Origin: an uncultured Geobacter sp. | Lineage (GTDB): Bacteria; Desulfobacterota; Desulfuromonadia; Geobacterales; CAIOGM01 | Direction: 5' to 3' | Assembly (NCBI GenBank): GCA_903857795.1 | Contig: CAIOGM010000115.1 | Span: forward strand, 1-64,000 | Length of the DNA stretch: 64,000 nt | Shown: positions 54,941 to 63,288 of the stretch, in pieces | Numbering within the stretch: position 1 is the stretch's first letter | Layout: every line of letters starts with the position of its first letter | Notes under the pieces: model-generated | Told to the model about the DNA's origin: nothing | The model's input: the letters and a program-made list of their open reading frames with translations, nothing else | Database searches by the model: none | Made by a program: the position numbers and the translations under genes

Positions 54941-57889
54941 TTACTGGGCCTGATAGGTGACAGGCGTGAACGTGATGAGGGCCTTGGCCGGGTTGGTGAA
55001 CGTGAGCGGCAGAGTCAGCGATTGGCCCGGGTCCAGGGCGGCGGCCAGATCCGCATGGGGATAGCCGTTATAGATACCGGAAGCGGTATCCAGCGTGACC
55101 CCCGCAGTCAAGTTGTTGAACCAGACGACAAACGGTCCGGAGAGTGCGGTCGCCCCGCTGTTGGTAAGGGTCAGAGTACCGCTGAATTTGTTGGTGACGC
55201 GGCTGTAGAGGAAACCGGATGTTTTCGCCTTGACCGATGACGAGATATCGGTAAGGGCAAACGGAGCCACGGCGAAGTCGCCGCCATGATTGATGACCGC
55301 CCAAGCGCTGCCGGTGGCGGGATCAATACCGTAGCTGCCGAGAGCATAACCGGCATTCCAGGGCCCTTGTACGAACCTGATGACGCCGCCGCCGTTTTTG
55401 GCCACGGCATTGATCCACCGGCCATCGCGACTCCGGGTGGCCAGGCCAAATTCGCCCCCCTGGAGCTGTGAGGCGGTCAGAGTGCGCGGGTCATAGGTGA
55501 GTGAGAGGACATAGGTGTCGGTCTGCTCGCCGGGGACAACGTACTTGTAGTGGTAATTAGGGTTGCTGAGATCCGTGAAGTCGGTGGCCAGGCTGTTTGT
55601 CATCCCCCAAAGAGTCAGGATGTCGCTGGTCAGGCCGTTTTCGGCAGGGGTCCAGCCGGTGTTGACGGTTTTGGTCAAAGCCCGGTTGTTGTAGTCTTTG
55701 CCGCTGCTGCCGTTGATGCCGCTGAGGACGGCTGCGGTGGTACCGAGGTAGCCGCTCTCGCTGGCTGCAGCCTTGGCTGTGGTGTCGGTCAAGGCGTAGC
55801 TGCCGCCCTGGGGGACGAGAACTTCTTTGCCGTTCAGGCTGTAGCCGTAGCTCTCATGCCTGGTGAACGGAACGGTGTCGTAAGGAATGACATCGATGGT
55901 CTGATCACAGTCACCGTTGCAGCCGTTGGGCATGGCGTAATGCTCCACGGTAACCTTCGGTCCATCAACGGTGTAGATGTAATAACCGACGGTGAAGAGC
56001 TCCTGGGCGATGGGGGTTTCACGACTCCGCCAGCTCTGGGTATTGAACGCCGCCATGGTCGGCGGGATATAAAATTTATAGCTGTCGGAGGCGCCGATGA
56101 TGTTCTGCACCCTGGAAAGCCCGTCAGGGCTGGTCACGAGAGCGCGGTTGTGCATGTGGTCATGGCCGCCCATGTAGTAACGGACGCCATTATTCTGCAG
56201 GTAACTCATGAAGGTGTTCGTCAGAGGCCACGTGGTCCCGGTGGCGGTGTCGGGATTGGTGCTGTTGAAGAGGTTGTCGTTATGGTTTTCGGTGATCAAC
56301 CCCTTATGCCCGAAGACGAAGGCGTGGCTGTTCGCAGGCCTCGTGGAGAGCTGAGTCCCGACCCAGGCCACGTCCGTACTGTTCAGGTTGGCATGGGACG
56401 TACCGCTGGGGAGGGTAAACTGATCCAGGAACACAAAGCGACTGTTGTTGTAATCGAAGGAGTAGGTAAGTCCTTCAAGCCCGGTTTCCGTCGCGTAGTT
56501 GTTGCCGACAGAGAAGGTACCGTTGCTGTTGGTCTGAGAACCGTACATGGTGGCTGATACCATGTTCGGCGTCTGATTGTTCACCCCGCTCTGGGTCTGG
56601 GGGAAGATCTGCTGGAACCTGATCGCTCCGGCCGCCGATGACTCATGGTTGCCGCGCAGCGGGTAGAAGCCGATACCTGAATTGTAAAGATCCTGGGAAA
56701 ACGTTGCCCGTACATCAAGATTGATGTTGTTGGTGCCGACAGCGTCGGTGAGGTCGCCGACCTGAACAACAAACTTGACCCCCTGATCGATGAATTTCTG
56801 ATTGAGATGTCTGATGACGTTGACCGCCACGTTGGGGTTTTTCCCGTCGGGGGAGGTGGGCCACTGGGTGTCCGACATGACGCCGAACTTCCACGGCTTT
56901 GCCGGCATTTTGAAAGAGTCGTAGCTCGACACCGTGGAGGCGGCGGATGCGGGAGCGTCGAGGAACTTCATCTCCGAGCTGATGGTGCCGTCGTCGTTCA
57001 CGGTGATAACGGCATAGCCGAACCGGGCGTTGCCGCCGGCTCCTCCGGCATAGCTCACGACTTTCAGGTTGGGATCGGCCAGATAATTCGGGTCACCCGG
57101 TACGAGGGTGGGATTGTCCTGGGGAGCACCGCCGGTGCCGATGATCAACTCCTGGAAATTATACCCTTTCTCGGTAATCCGCTGATAGCTGTGGACATGG
57201 CCGGAGAAATAGAGATCCGTACCGCCGGAATTAAGATCATCGGCGAGGCCGGCGGGGCCGAGTTCACCGCTCTTCAAATTCCAGAGCGGCTGATGGGCAA
57301 AGACGAACTTGTGCTGGGCCTGTTTGGCCAGTTGTGCCTTCAGGAACGAGCCGTCATACCCTGTTGCGCCTGCCGCGCCGTTGGGGTATTCGTCCAGGCC
57401 GACGAAGAGCGACCCCTTGTGAGTGAAGGAGTAGGTCAGGCCACTCTGGGCGCTGTCCTGGATAATCGGGTTAACGGCGGGAATTGTGATGTGGCTGTTC
57501 CACGTCGCCGCAAGGTTACCGGCGTCGTGGTTGCCGCGAACGAAATAGACCGGGATCCCGGCGTCGGTTACCGGTTTCATCTGAAGATTCCACTGGTCAA
57601 GTGCTGCGGCAAACTGGGTATCGTTCAGGGCCGGCTTCTTCCCCCTGGCCAAGTCGCCGGGGTAGAGCACGAAATCGAGACCGGTCTCCCGGGACAATGC
57701 CGACGCGACGTTCTGAAAGTAGGGAGAGATGCCGTAGGTGGCGTCATAATACGCCGGAAGACCGTCCGTTGAATAACTGGCGCGGCTGTCGCACAACACG
57801 GCAAATTTCCAGGGCGCCGCCGAGGCGGACAGGGCAAGGGCCAGTGTCAGAACCAGGGATGCAGCTGTTGTAAATCGAATTCTCCTCAT
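54941..57889 (-). CDS. Secreted tandem-domain metallophosphoesterase
   Basis: About 982-aa exported protein; the start at 57889 follows CAGGAGGAAT and opens the signal peptide (ASLVLTLALALSASAA-PW). There are two calcineurin-like phosphoesterase domains. The first has FAVLCDSRA, YPGDLARG, VRGNHDAGN, FAHQPL and SGHVHSYQR. The second has FGVMSDTQW, QVGDLTDA, LRGNHESS, FGHKG and GGHDHMHNR. In both, the first His of the usual DxH motif is replaced (CDSR, SDTQ), so metal use may differ. The last 350 residues include beta-sandwich-like segments, not a PEP-CTERM tail. With a PHO-type promoter, it is likely a phosphate-scavenging phosphatase or phosphodiesterase. Confidence 0.88.
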   Translation of the reverse strand: MRRIRFTTAASLVLTLALALSASAAPWKFAVLCDSRASYSTDGLPAYYDATYGISPYFQNVASALSRETGLDFVLYPGDLARGKKPALNDTQFAAALDQWNLQMKPVTDAGIPVYFVRGNHDAGNLAATWNSHITIPAVNPIIQDSAQSGLTYSFTHKGSLFVGLDEYPNGAAGATGYDGSFLKAQLAKQAQHKFVFAHQPLWNLKSGELGPAGLADDLNSGGTDLYFSGHVHSYQRITEKGYNFQELIIGTGGAPQDNPTLVPGDPNYLADPNLKVVSYAGGAGGNARFGYAVITVNDDGTISSEMKFLDAPASAASTVSSYDSFKMPAKPWKFGVMSDTQWPTSPDGKNPNVAVNVIRHLNQKFIDQGVKFVVQVGDLTDAVGTNNINLDVRATFSQDLYNSGIGFYPLRGNHESSAAGAIRFQQIFPQTQSGVNNQTPNMVSATMYGSQTNSNGTFSVGNNYATETGLEGLTYSFDYNNSRFVFLDQFTLPSGTSHANLNSTDVAWVGTQLSTRPANSHAFVFGHKGLITENHNDNLFNSTNPDTATGTTWPLTNTFMSYLQNNGVRYYMGGHDHMHNRALVTSPDGLSRVQNIIGASDSYKFYIPPTMAAFNTQSWRSRETPIAQELFTVGYYIYTVDGPKVTVEHYAMPNGCNGDCDQTIDVIPYDTVPFTRHESYGYSLNGKEVLVPQGGSYALTDTTAKAAASESGYLGTTAAVLSGINGSSGKDYNNRALTKTVNTGWTPAENGLTSDILTLWGMTNSLATDFTDLSNPNYHYKYVVPGEQTDTYVLSLTYDPRTLTASQLQGGEFGLATRSRDGRWINAVAKNGGGVIRFVQGPWNAGYALGSYGIDPATGSAWAVINHGGDFAVAPFALTDISSSVKAKTSGFLYSRVTNKFSGTLTLTNSGATALSGPFVVWFNNLTAGVTLDTASGIYNGYPHADLAAALDPGQSLTLPLTFTNPAKALITFTPVTYQAQ

Positions 57890-57980
57890 CTGAAATATTC
57901 CTCCTGTAACGGGGTGTGTGTTGCTCGCCTGACGTCCATCCGGACTACTGCTATTGGTTACATTTACCTCCTTCGCTTTT

Positions 57981-58034
57981 AGCGTAGCAGACAATTGTTG
58001 CAGGTATCTGTCGGTGCTGTGCCAGTTGTGAAAA
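57981..58034 (-). promoter_or_regulatory. PHO-box promoter of the metallophosphoesterase operon
   Basis: On the minus strand: TTTTCAC, GGCACAG, GACAGAT and GCAACAA at 11-bp steps, 8 nt, then TACGCT (57986-57981). The third half-site is the weakest. The predicted start is near 57974, about 85 nt before the ATG. Confidence 0.62.
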
Positions 58035-58106
58035 AATCTGCTTAAAATGCAGGCAATCCGCTCAGAAGTCAGTACTTGCGTGCTGTTTCAAGACGGCGCC
58101 AACCAC

Positions 58107-58140
58107 TTATCCACAACCGTTACACAGCTGCGGTGGATAA
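58107..58140. other. Stem-loop after the Lgt-like gene, containing a DnaA-box match
   Basis: TTATCCAC (58107-58114) pairs with GTGGATAA (58133-58140). The left arm extends to TTATCCACA, a perfect DnaA-box string, but it is isolated. It could be the 3'-end hairpin of the minus-strand operon. Confidence 0.4.
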
Positions 58141-58147
58141 CGGCCGC

Positions 58148-59203
58148 TTACCCGACCCGGTCCGGATGGACGTGGAAGGTGAGCCGGGAACCGGTGACGC
58201 TGCTGCGTCCCGTGTAGAGAAAGATGACAAGCCACAATCCCTGGAGCGCCAGGAGCGGGCCGGGGCGCCAGAGCGCGCGAAACGCCGCGGAGATGTCAAC
58301 GGAGAGACCATTATCCGCTGGCGCCAGGGTCCCCATGAGCACGGCGCCGATGATCCCCAGGAGTCCCATGACCTGGTAGGCGCTGAACCTCCCTTCACCC
58401 CGGTAATCGGCGCGGAACTGCTCGGAGATGACCCGCCACCCCTGGGTGATGATGAGGGTGATCAGGGCCGCAGCAGTGACGTGGAGCGAGAGGAAGAGAT
58501 AAAAGCCGGCAAGCCCCGTGATCACATAGATGACCGCGGTCACCGCCTGAATCGGTAGCAGCGGGACCCCTTCCAGGTTCCCCGCATAGACCGCTTTGCG
58601 GGTGGCGCCGTAAAAGGTGAAGGCCCGCCCACGGAACAGGCGTTGGATGACCGGTGAACAGCGCCCCAGCGGTGCGCCGTAACAGCAGCCAAAGCTGATG
58701 CAGGCGACTCTGCCGAGCCCTTCGCCGAAGGCATGGGATATGGCCAGGGCCGCCAGTGACGGCACATAGGGGAGCTGAGCGGAGCTGAAGCCGCCGATCA
58801 TCCCGTTGATGAGCAGAATGAGCGGATAGATGAGGAGCAACCCGGCGAAAGAGGCGCCGCCGACGGTGAAGGTGTGGGCCTTTTTCTCCACCACCAGGGC
58901 GATCAGCCTGGACGCCGGAACGCAGACCGCCAGTATCCCGACGGTGAGGGCCGCCGCCAGGAAGAGCGGGACCCCGACGCCGGCCATGAGCAGCAGGAAA
59001 ACTGTGGCGGCGATGAGATAGGCGGTGGCGCTCAATGCCCCGTACCAGGTGAGATTGAGCCCGCTCCAGCTCCCCCCCACCTCTCTCTCCAGGGGGATTG
59101 CGGCGATCATCTGCCATCGCTCCCGGGGAAGAATCAGGACTCCCCAGAGCAGCAGGGCGGCGGAACCGGACCCCAGCAGCAGGGTAACCAGCAGGTTGTT
59201 CAT
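58148..59203 (-). CDS. Lgt-family (prolipoprotein diacylglyceryl transferase-like) membrane protein
   Basis: 351-aa polytopic membrane protein. The start at 59203 overlaps the stop of the upstream Psd-like gene (ATGA). About eight hydrophobic helices are visible. The Lgt signature region reads GEGLGRVACISFGCCYGAPL, keeping the Arg of GRIGNF and the YG but with GCCYG in place of GELYG. The late motif SEQFRADYRGEGRFS matches the second arginine region. Lgt moves diacylglycerol from phosphatidylglycerol to a cysteine and releases glycerol-phosphate. The variant signature suggests a different acceptor. It is the last gene of a three-gene coupled operon under a PHO-type promoter. Confidence 0.8.
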   Translation of the reverse strand: MNNLLVTLLLGSGSAALLLWGVLILPRERWQMIAAIPLEREVGGSWSGLNLTWYGALSATAYLIAATVFLLLMAGVGVPLFLAAALTVGILAVCVPASRLIALVVEKKAHTFTVGGASFAGLLLIYPLILLINGMIGGFSSAQLPYVPSLAALAISHAFGEGLGRVACISFGCCYGAPLGRCSPVIQRLFRGRAFTFYGATRKAVYAGNLEGVPLLPIQAVTAVIYVITGLAGFYLFLSLHVTAAALITLIITQGWRVISEQFRADYRGEGRFSAYQVMGLLGIIGAVLMGTLAPADNGLSVDISAAFRALWRPGPLLALQGLWLVIFLYTGRSSVTGSRLTFHVHPDRVG

Positions 59204-60234
59204 AGGTTGCTCCTCTCTTGTCGGGTGGGTCGGGCGATGAGCGAGCGGACCCTTACCTCGGTCTCGGCCAGGGGAAGGCCGAACCCGAGGGTGAAGCGGC
59301 TCTGCACCTCGGCCCGTCTCTGGTTGAGGAGGAGGTCGTCGCTGAAGCGAACCCGCCCCTTTTGGAAGATGAGGATGGTCGTGCTGCTTCCCGGCCGGAA
59401 GAGGCTCTTGGGAACCCCTTTCCGGAGCCACATCCCCACAGTAACCGGCCGAGGGGCATCATACCGCTGGTCGCTGTACCGCTGCTCCACGACACCGATC
59501 ATCAGGGCCGACACCTCCACCATGGCCACGAGTCCGACCCCGGAACCTTGGGGGAGGTCGGTATCGATGATCGTCACCGTCCGCCGGTTCCGGGAGTAGG
59601 GGGTCACCACCTCCACGATCGCCTGGGGGTTGCAGGAGTGGTACTCCCCGGTCAGCTCGTAGAGGTCCGCTACCCGGCCGGCCACCGGGGTGTGGTTGTA
59701 GTGATAGAGTTCCGGGGTGAGCCGGCAGACGGCCGCATCGCCGTCATGAAAGGCGCAGAGCCAGAGCGGCTTCCCCAGGAGTTCGTCTAGGGTGAAGAGT
59801 TTTCCCTTCAGGAAGAGCGCCGACTGTGTGGCGCAGGAGCCGATGATGACCCGGGCGTCCACCGGCGAAACCACGGCGTCACCCTCTTCCGGCAGGGGGC
59901 GGCAACTCTCGTAGCGGATCTTGCGTTCGAAGATCCGGCGGGGGGTGGTGAGGCTCTCGGGGGGATCAAGGCATTCGTCAAGGTCGATGCCCGCCTCCTT
60001 CAGGAACCTCGCCCCCCCGGTCAGGCGACCGCCGAGGAAGAGGTCATAGTTCACGAACCCCAGAAGCGCGGTCATCCGGCTACCGGTCACGGCCCGGAAG
60101 AGGAGCGGCGCCCGTTCCCGCAGCCGGCCGTAGAGAAACCCGATGACCCGATCCCAGTAGAGCCGCTCGTTGAGCGGTGCGCCGCTCTCCCGCTGCAGGT
60201 ACTGGTGCGCCGGTTGCTCACCCCTGCTCTTCAT
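59200..60234 (-). CDS. Phosphatidylserine decarboxylase-family pyruvoyl enzyme
   Basis: 344-aa Psd-family protein. All autocleavage and catalytic elements are present: VVSPVDARV (Asp126), ELYHYNHTPVAG (His178, His181) and the self-processing site PGSSTT (Gly282-Ser283), with the Ser expected to become the pyruvoyl group. Psd converts phosphatidylserine to phosphatidylethanolamine. The N-terminal 110 residues are not the usual membrane anchor of the short bacterial enzyme. ATGA overlaps at both ends couple it to the 798-aa gene and the Lgt-like gene. It could be a second Psd or act on another carboxylated lipid; the substrate is inferred. Confidence 0.85.
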   Translation of the reverse strand: MKSRGEQPAHQYLQRESGAPLNERLYWDRVIGFLYGRLRERAPLLFRAVTGSRMTALLGFVNYDLFLGGRLTGGARFLKEAGIDLDECLDPPESLTTPRRIFERKIRYESCRPLPEEGDAVVSPVDARVIIGSCATQSALFLKGKLFTLDELLGKPLWLCAFHDGDAAVCRLTPELYHYNHTPVAGRVADLYELTGEYHSCNPQAIVEVVTPYSRNRRTVTIIDTDLPQGSGVGLVAMVEVSALMIGVVEQRYSDQRYDAPRPVTVGMWLRKGVPKSLFRPGSSTTILIFQKGRVRFSDDLLLNQRRAEVQSRFTLGFGLPLAETEVRVRSLIARPTRQERSNL

Positions 60235-62627
60235 GGGCCCCCCGTGGCTGCTCGTTCCAGGTGGTTGAGGATAAGGAGGAGCTGGATCAAGGCGCCGAGC
60301 TCTTCCTGGGAGAGTTGGTCGGCGAGAATCCGCGCCCGCAGGGGGGTGAAGAATTCCAGCACCCCCCTCCCTCCCAGCAGCAGGTGGAGCGCCTCGCGGC
60401 CCTCCGCTCCAGCTGAAATCCGGCCGCTCTCCAGCCGCAGCAGCTCCTCGTCCAGTTGGGCGAGAGCCTCTTCCAGGTGGCGCCGCCGTAGGGTCTCCCG
60501 GTAGTAGCGCTCCGCGGCCTGATTGAACTCGGTTCCGGTGAGGGAGAGAGGGGTGCGGGCGCCTGCTTCGCCGCAGATTCCCGCGGTAAGGCGACCGCCG
60601 GCCGAGCGCTCTCCGGGTGAGGTCAACCGCTCTTCCAGATCAGCCATGCTCTCTCCCAGGTTGAGCGCCTCGATCAACTCGGCGCCATCGTTGCGGATTA
60701 CCGCCAGCAGGGCCAGGCGATAAGCCTCGGTGGGAACCCGCAGATAGCCCGGGTAGCGATGGCTGGCACGCACCCCCTGACTCTTCCGGACCACCGCCAG
60801 CAGCACCTGGTTTCGGCTGTCACTCTTCACGTAAAAGGTGGGGATGCCGGTGGCCACGGCAAAGACGACCTGACGCCGCTCGCTCTCGATGAACGGGTCG
60901 TCGGGGATGGCGTCATGGGTTATCGCTCCCAGGGCGATATACTGGAGCGCCAGCGACTGGAGCAGGTTCTGGAGACCGGCGGCCCCGGCCAGATCGGAGG
61001 TGAGACTCTCGAAGAGGCTGTAATGGCGTCCTTCAAACCCGGAGAACCCCATCTGCCGGTACTCTCGCAGCTTGCAGAACTGGTAGAGCGCCATCCGCCG
61101 GTCAAAGACCCCCAGATCCCCCAGATCCTGCTTGAGCCGCTGGTCGTTCCCCGGCATACCGTCCAGGGCCGGGCTCCGGTCGGTGCTCATGAGCGCCACC
61201 ATGTAGTCAATGAGCCGGTAGTCGGTGACGAAGTCTCCCTTGAGGCCGCAGACCCTGCTCACCCCCTGATCGAGCCAGGTGGGACCAAAGGGGGTCACCG
61301 GCTGACCGAAGAGCTTGATGGACGCTTTCTTGCGCCACCGCCGCCAGAGCATCCGGAGGTGGGTGTAATCCAACTCGTGGGGAAGATAGCCGAGCACTTT
61401 TTCCGGATGAAAATCGGCGAAGTCCAAGCGGTAGGGGGCGGCGCTGTAGCTTCCGACGAAGAGCGGGAGAAAATGCTCCATGATCTTGATGACCAGGTCC
61501 CCCGCGTACTTCTCACAGCGCTCCGTGCCGGCGCCACCGGCCCGGTGGCGCTCCCCCAGCATCCGGCTGCCGAGGCTCAGGTGGGTGCCGTTGTTGGCCA
61601 GGCTGATGGTGGAGGTGGAAGGGAGCACGATGAGGTTGTGGCGCAGGATCCCCGCATCACGGAGCTTGGCCACGGCGTTGAGTTGACTCCGACTCAGGAT
61701 CTCATGGCAGAGGTGCATATAGGAGTGCTTCTCTTCCCCCTTGTCCCACCCCGACAGGCAAGGGTTCATGAACAGTTCCCGGTAGAAAGAGTCGGAGATG
61801 GCGGAGTTGAGCTCCCTCTGCCGTACCGGCGGATGGGGGGAGTAGAAGACCCGGCACTCCTGCCCCAGCTCCTTCAGCCTGAAGGCGCGGTTGGCATAGC
61901 TTACGAGAAGTTGGGTCACCAGATATCGCCGGGCCGTCTCCCGGGCGATGCCGACTCCGGCTGTTTCACCGGGGAGAGAGGTGACGATCTGGAAGGAGTG
62001 GGTCTCCGGCGAGGTGTTGTCACTCAGGAAATGATCCATGAGCCGGTCGGCCGTGGCGCCGATCAGGGGGTGCAAGGCGCCGCCGGAGGCCTCGACCAGG
62101 GTCAGCCGGAGCAGGTAGCTGATGGGAATCCGGAGCCACTCTTCCCCTGTCTCCATGAAGACGAACCGCTCCCGGTCGCTCCGGTACCCGGCTTCGGGGA
62201 GGCTCCGCTGGGAGCGGAGATCCCGGTCCAGCAGCTCCGCGCCCCTGGCGCTGAGGAGCCTCAGGGGGAAACGGACCCAGCTGTTGTCCCAGAGCTGTTC
62301 CGTGTTGGCGCCCAGAAACCGCTCCAGGTCGGTGACCGCCCGCCGGGGGAGATCACCTGCCGCAGCCCGGCGGAGAATATTGGCGAAATAGTTGGAGCGT
62401 TCGATCATCAGCGGCAGATCGACCTCCTCCCGGCGCCCCAGGACCACGGCCTGAAGCTCAGTTTCCGAACCAGCCGTGCAGTCGCCGGCGGAGAAGGGGA
62501 GATGGGCCGCCAGCAGTCCCGGCGGGACCCCCTCCACGCCGAGGTAGTTTCGGATCTCCTGAAGGGTCGGAGTCGCCGCCGGAGAAGCGGAAGATGTTGC
62601 CTGGAAGGCGTCGCCATGTCTGATCAT
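60231..62627 (-). CDS. 798-residue protein of unknown function, first gene of the Psd/Lgt operon
   Basis: No family recognised. The protein appears soluble and mostly helical, with no signal peptide. Distinct stretches that look conserved in character are STISLANNGTHLSLGSRML (about 340), YRLDFADFHPEKVLGYLPHE (about 405), TPFGPTWLDQGVSRVCGLKG, FVTDYRLIDYMVALMSTD and ITHDAIPDDPFIESERRQVV. The C-terminal 110 residues are coiled and charged. Its stop overlaps the Psd-like start by ATGA. The ATG has no Shine-Dalgarno sequence, and the predicted transcription start falls on its A, so translation may be leaderless. The position suggests it makes or loads the substrate used by the two lipid-type enzymes, but that is inference. 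Confidence 0.75.
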   Translation of the reverse strand: MIRHGDAFQATSSASPAATPTLQEIRNYLGVEGVPPGLLAAHLPFSAGDCTAGSETELQAVVLGRREEVDLPLMIERSNYFANILRRAAAGDLPRRAVTDLERFLGANTEQLWDNSWVRFPLRLLSARGAELLDRDLRSQRSLPEAGYRSDRERFVFMETGEEWLRIPISYLLRLTLVEASGGALHPLIGATADRLMDHFLSDNTSPETHSFQIVTSLPGETAGVGIARETARRYLVTQLLVSYANRAFRLKELGQECRVFYSPHPPVRQRELNSAISDSFYRELFMNPCLSGWDKGEEKHSYMHLCHEILSRSQLNAVAKLRDAGILRHNLIVLPSTSTISLANNGTHLSLGSRMLGERHRAGGAGTERCEKYAGDLVIKIMEHFLPLFVGSYSAAPYRLDFADFHPEKVLGYLPHELDYTHLRMLWRRWRKKASIKLFGQPVTPFGPTWLDQGVSRVCGLKGDFVTDYRLIDYMVALMSTDRSPALDGMPGNDQRLKQDLGDLGVFDRRMALYQFCKLREYRQMGFSGFEGRHYSLFESLTSDLAGAAGLQNLLQSLALQYIALGAITHDAIPDDPFIESERRQVVFAVATGIPTFYVKSDSRNQVLLAVVRKSQGVRASHRYPGYLRVPTEAYRLALLAVIRNDGAELIEALNLGESMADLEERLTSPGERSAGGRLTAGICGEAGARTPLSLTGTEFNQAAERYYRETLRRRHLEEALAQLDEELLRLESGRISAGAEGREALHLLLGGRGVLEFFTPLRARILADQLSQEELGALIQLLLILNHLERAATGGP

Positions 62628-62633
62628 GTCTGG

Positions 62634-62687
62634 TTTCTATCAGGTCAGTGTGGGGGATTGCTGGAGATGAAGTTGAGGATGGGTAAA
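62634..62687 (-). promoter_or_regulatory. PHO-box promoter of the 798-aa/Psd/Lgt operon
   Basis: On the minus strand: TTTACCC, TCAACTT, TCCAGCA and CCCACAC at exact 11-bp steps, 8 nt, then TAGAAA (62639-62634). The predicted +1 is at about 62627, the first base of the ATG. Confidence 0.72.
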
Positions 62688-62705
62688 ATTTCCGTTTTTG
62701 CAGAA

Positions 62706-62759
62706 TTCACACAATCTTTACCTCCCATCCATACAATCTTGTTCTTGATCTCGTACCCT
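62706..62759 (+). promoter_or_regulatory. PHO-box promoter of the first small-protein gene
   Basis: TTCACAC (62706), TTTACCT (62717), TCCATAC (62728) and TTGTTCT (62739) at exact 11-bp steps, 8 nt, then TACCCT (62754-62759), the same -10 hexamer as at psiE. It is back-to-back with the minus-strand promoter, 18 bp apart. Confidence 0.75.
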
Positions 62760-62800
62760 TCACCCGAATTCGGCAGGTAAATTACGTTCGGGAGGCTACG

Positions 62801-62995
62801 ATGATTTACTACAAGAACAGCCCGGTGGAGAGATCGGCAGGAATGTACCTGAGATCGGAGATTCGCATCCTCTCTGCCGACGAGGTCAACCAGCTGGTCA
62901 GCGAGAGAAAGATCACACCGATCACCGAGATCACCTACAGCAGGAACTGCAGCAGAATCAGCCGGCCGAGAAACTGGGTGAATTACGACCGGTAA
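62801..62995 (+). CDS. Small basic protein of unknown function (64 aa)
   Basis: The ATG at 62801 follows GGGAGG with good spacing. The sequence is basic and Tyr/Arg-rich (MYLRSEIRILSADEVNQLV, SRNCSRISRPRNWVNY) with a single Cys and no signal peptide or membrane span. A second in-frame ATG at residue 15 also has a GGAGG-like site nearby but is less likely. It is unlike any family I recognise. It lies 35 nt after a predicted PHO-type start site and opens a plus-strand run toward nspC. Confidence 0.65.
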   Translation: MIYYKNSPVERSAGMYLRSEIRILSADEVNQLVSERKITPITEITYSRNCSRISRPRNWVNYDR

Positions 62996-63025
62996 CGCGG
63001 GTAAACGGACAAAAAGGAGAGCGTT

Positions 63026-63184
63026 ATGCGAGAATCAACCTTTGGGGATTACCTGATGATGTCACGGGATCGAAGCATCATGCCGTACGCCGATGAGCCG
63101 TTCATGGGGCTGGAGCCGGATGGATTTTTCGGGGAGTCCAACCCCACCGAACCGTTGCGCCTGAACGGGGACGAAGAGGAGTGA
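63026..63184 (+). CDS. Small acidic protein of unknown function (52 aa)
   Basis: The ATG at 63026 follows AAAAAGGAGAG, a strong ribosome-binding site. It encodes an acidic Met/Asp/Glu-rich peptide (MRESTFGDYLMMSRDRS, EPFMGLEPDGFFG, ending NGDEEE). No Cys, signal peptide or membrane span. It is 30 bp downstream of the basic small protein, so the two may be partners of opposite charge. No homologue recognised. Confidence 0.6.
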   Translation: MRESTFGDYLMMSRDRSIMPYADEPFMGLEPDGFFGESNPTEPLRLNGDEEE

Positions 63185-63191
63185 ACCTGTT

Positions 63192-63245
63192 TTTGTCCAG
63201 CCGTCACACATTTTCAATGCGAATCCGGCATTAACCTGATATGCT
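63192..63245 (+). promoter_or_regulatory. PHO-box promoter directly before nspC
   Basis: TTTGTCC (63192), GTCACAC (63203), TCAATGC (63214) and CCGGCAT (63225) at exact 11-bp steps, 8 nt, then TATGCT (63240-63245). The predicted start is near 63252, 37 nt before the ATG. Confidence 0.65.
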
Positions 63246-63288
63246 GGGAAACCTGATTTATCTGACAAGATAGCTTGAGAGGCCGCCG

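Noticed and set aside
58107-58115. Perfect DnaA-box string TTATCCACA
   Set aside because: Single occurrence, no cluster, no AT-rich unwinding region and no dnaA/dnaN/parAB genes, so not an origin.
60759-62780. 673-codon plus-strand ORF opposite the 798-aa gene
   Set aside because: Composition and Pro/Gly/Glu richness are typical of the antisense frame of a GC-rich gene; no ribosome-binding site or domain.
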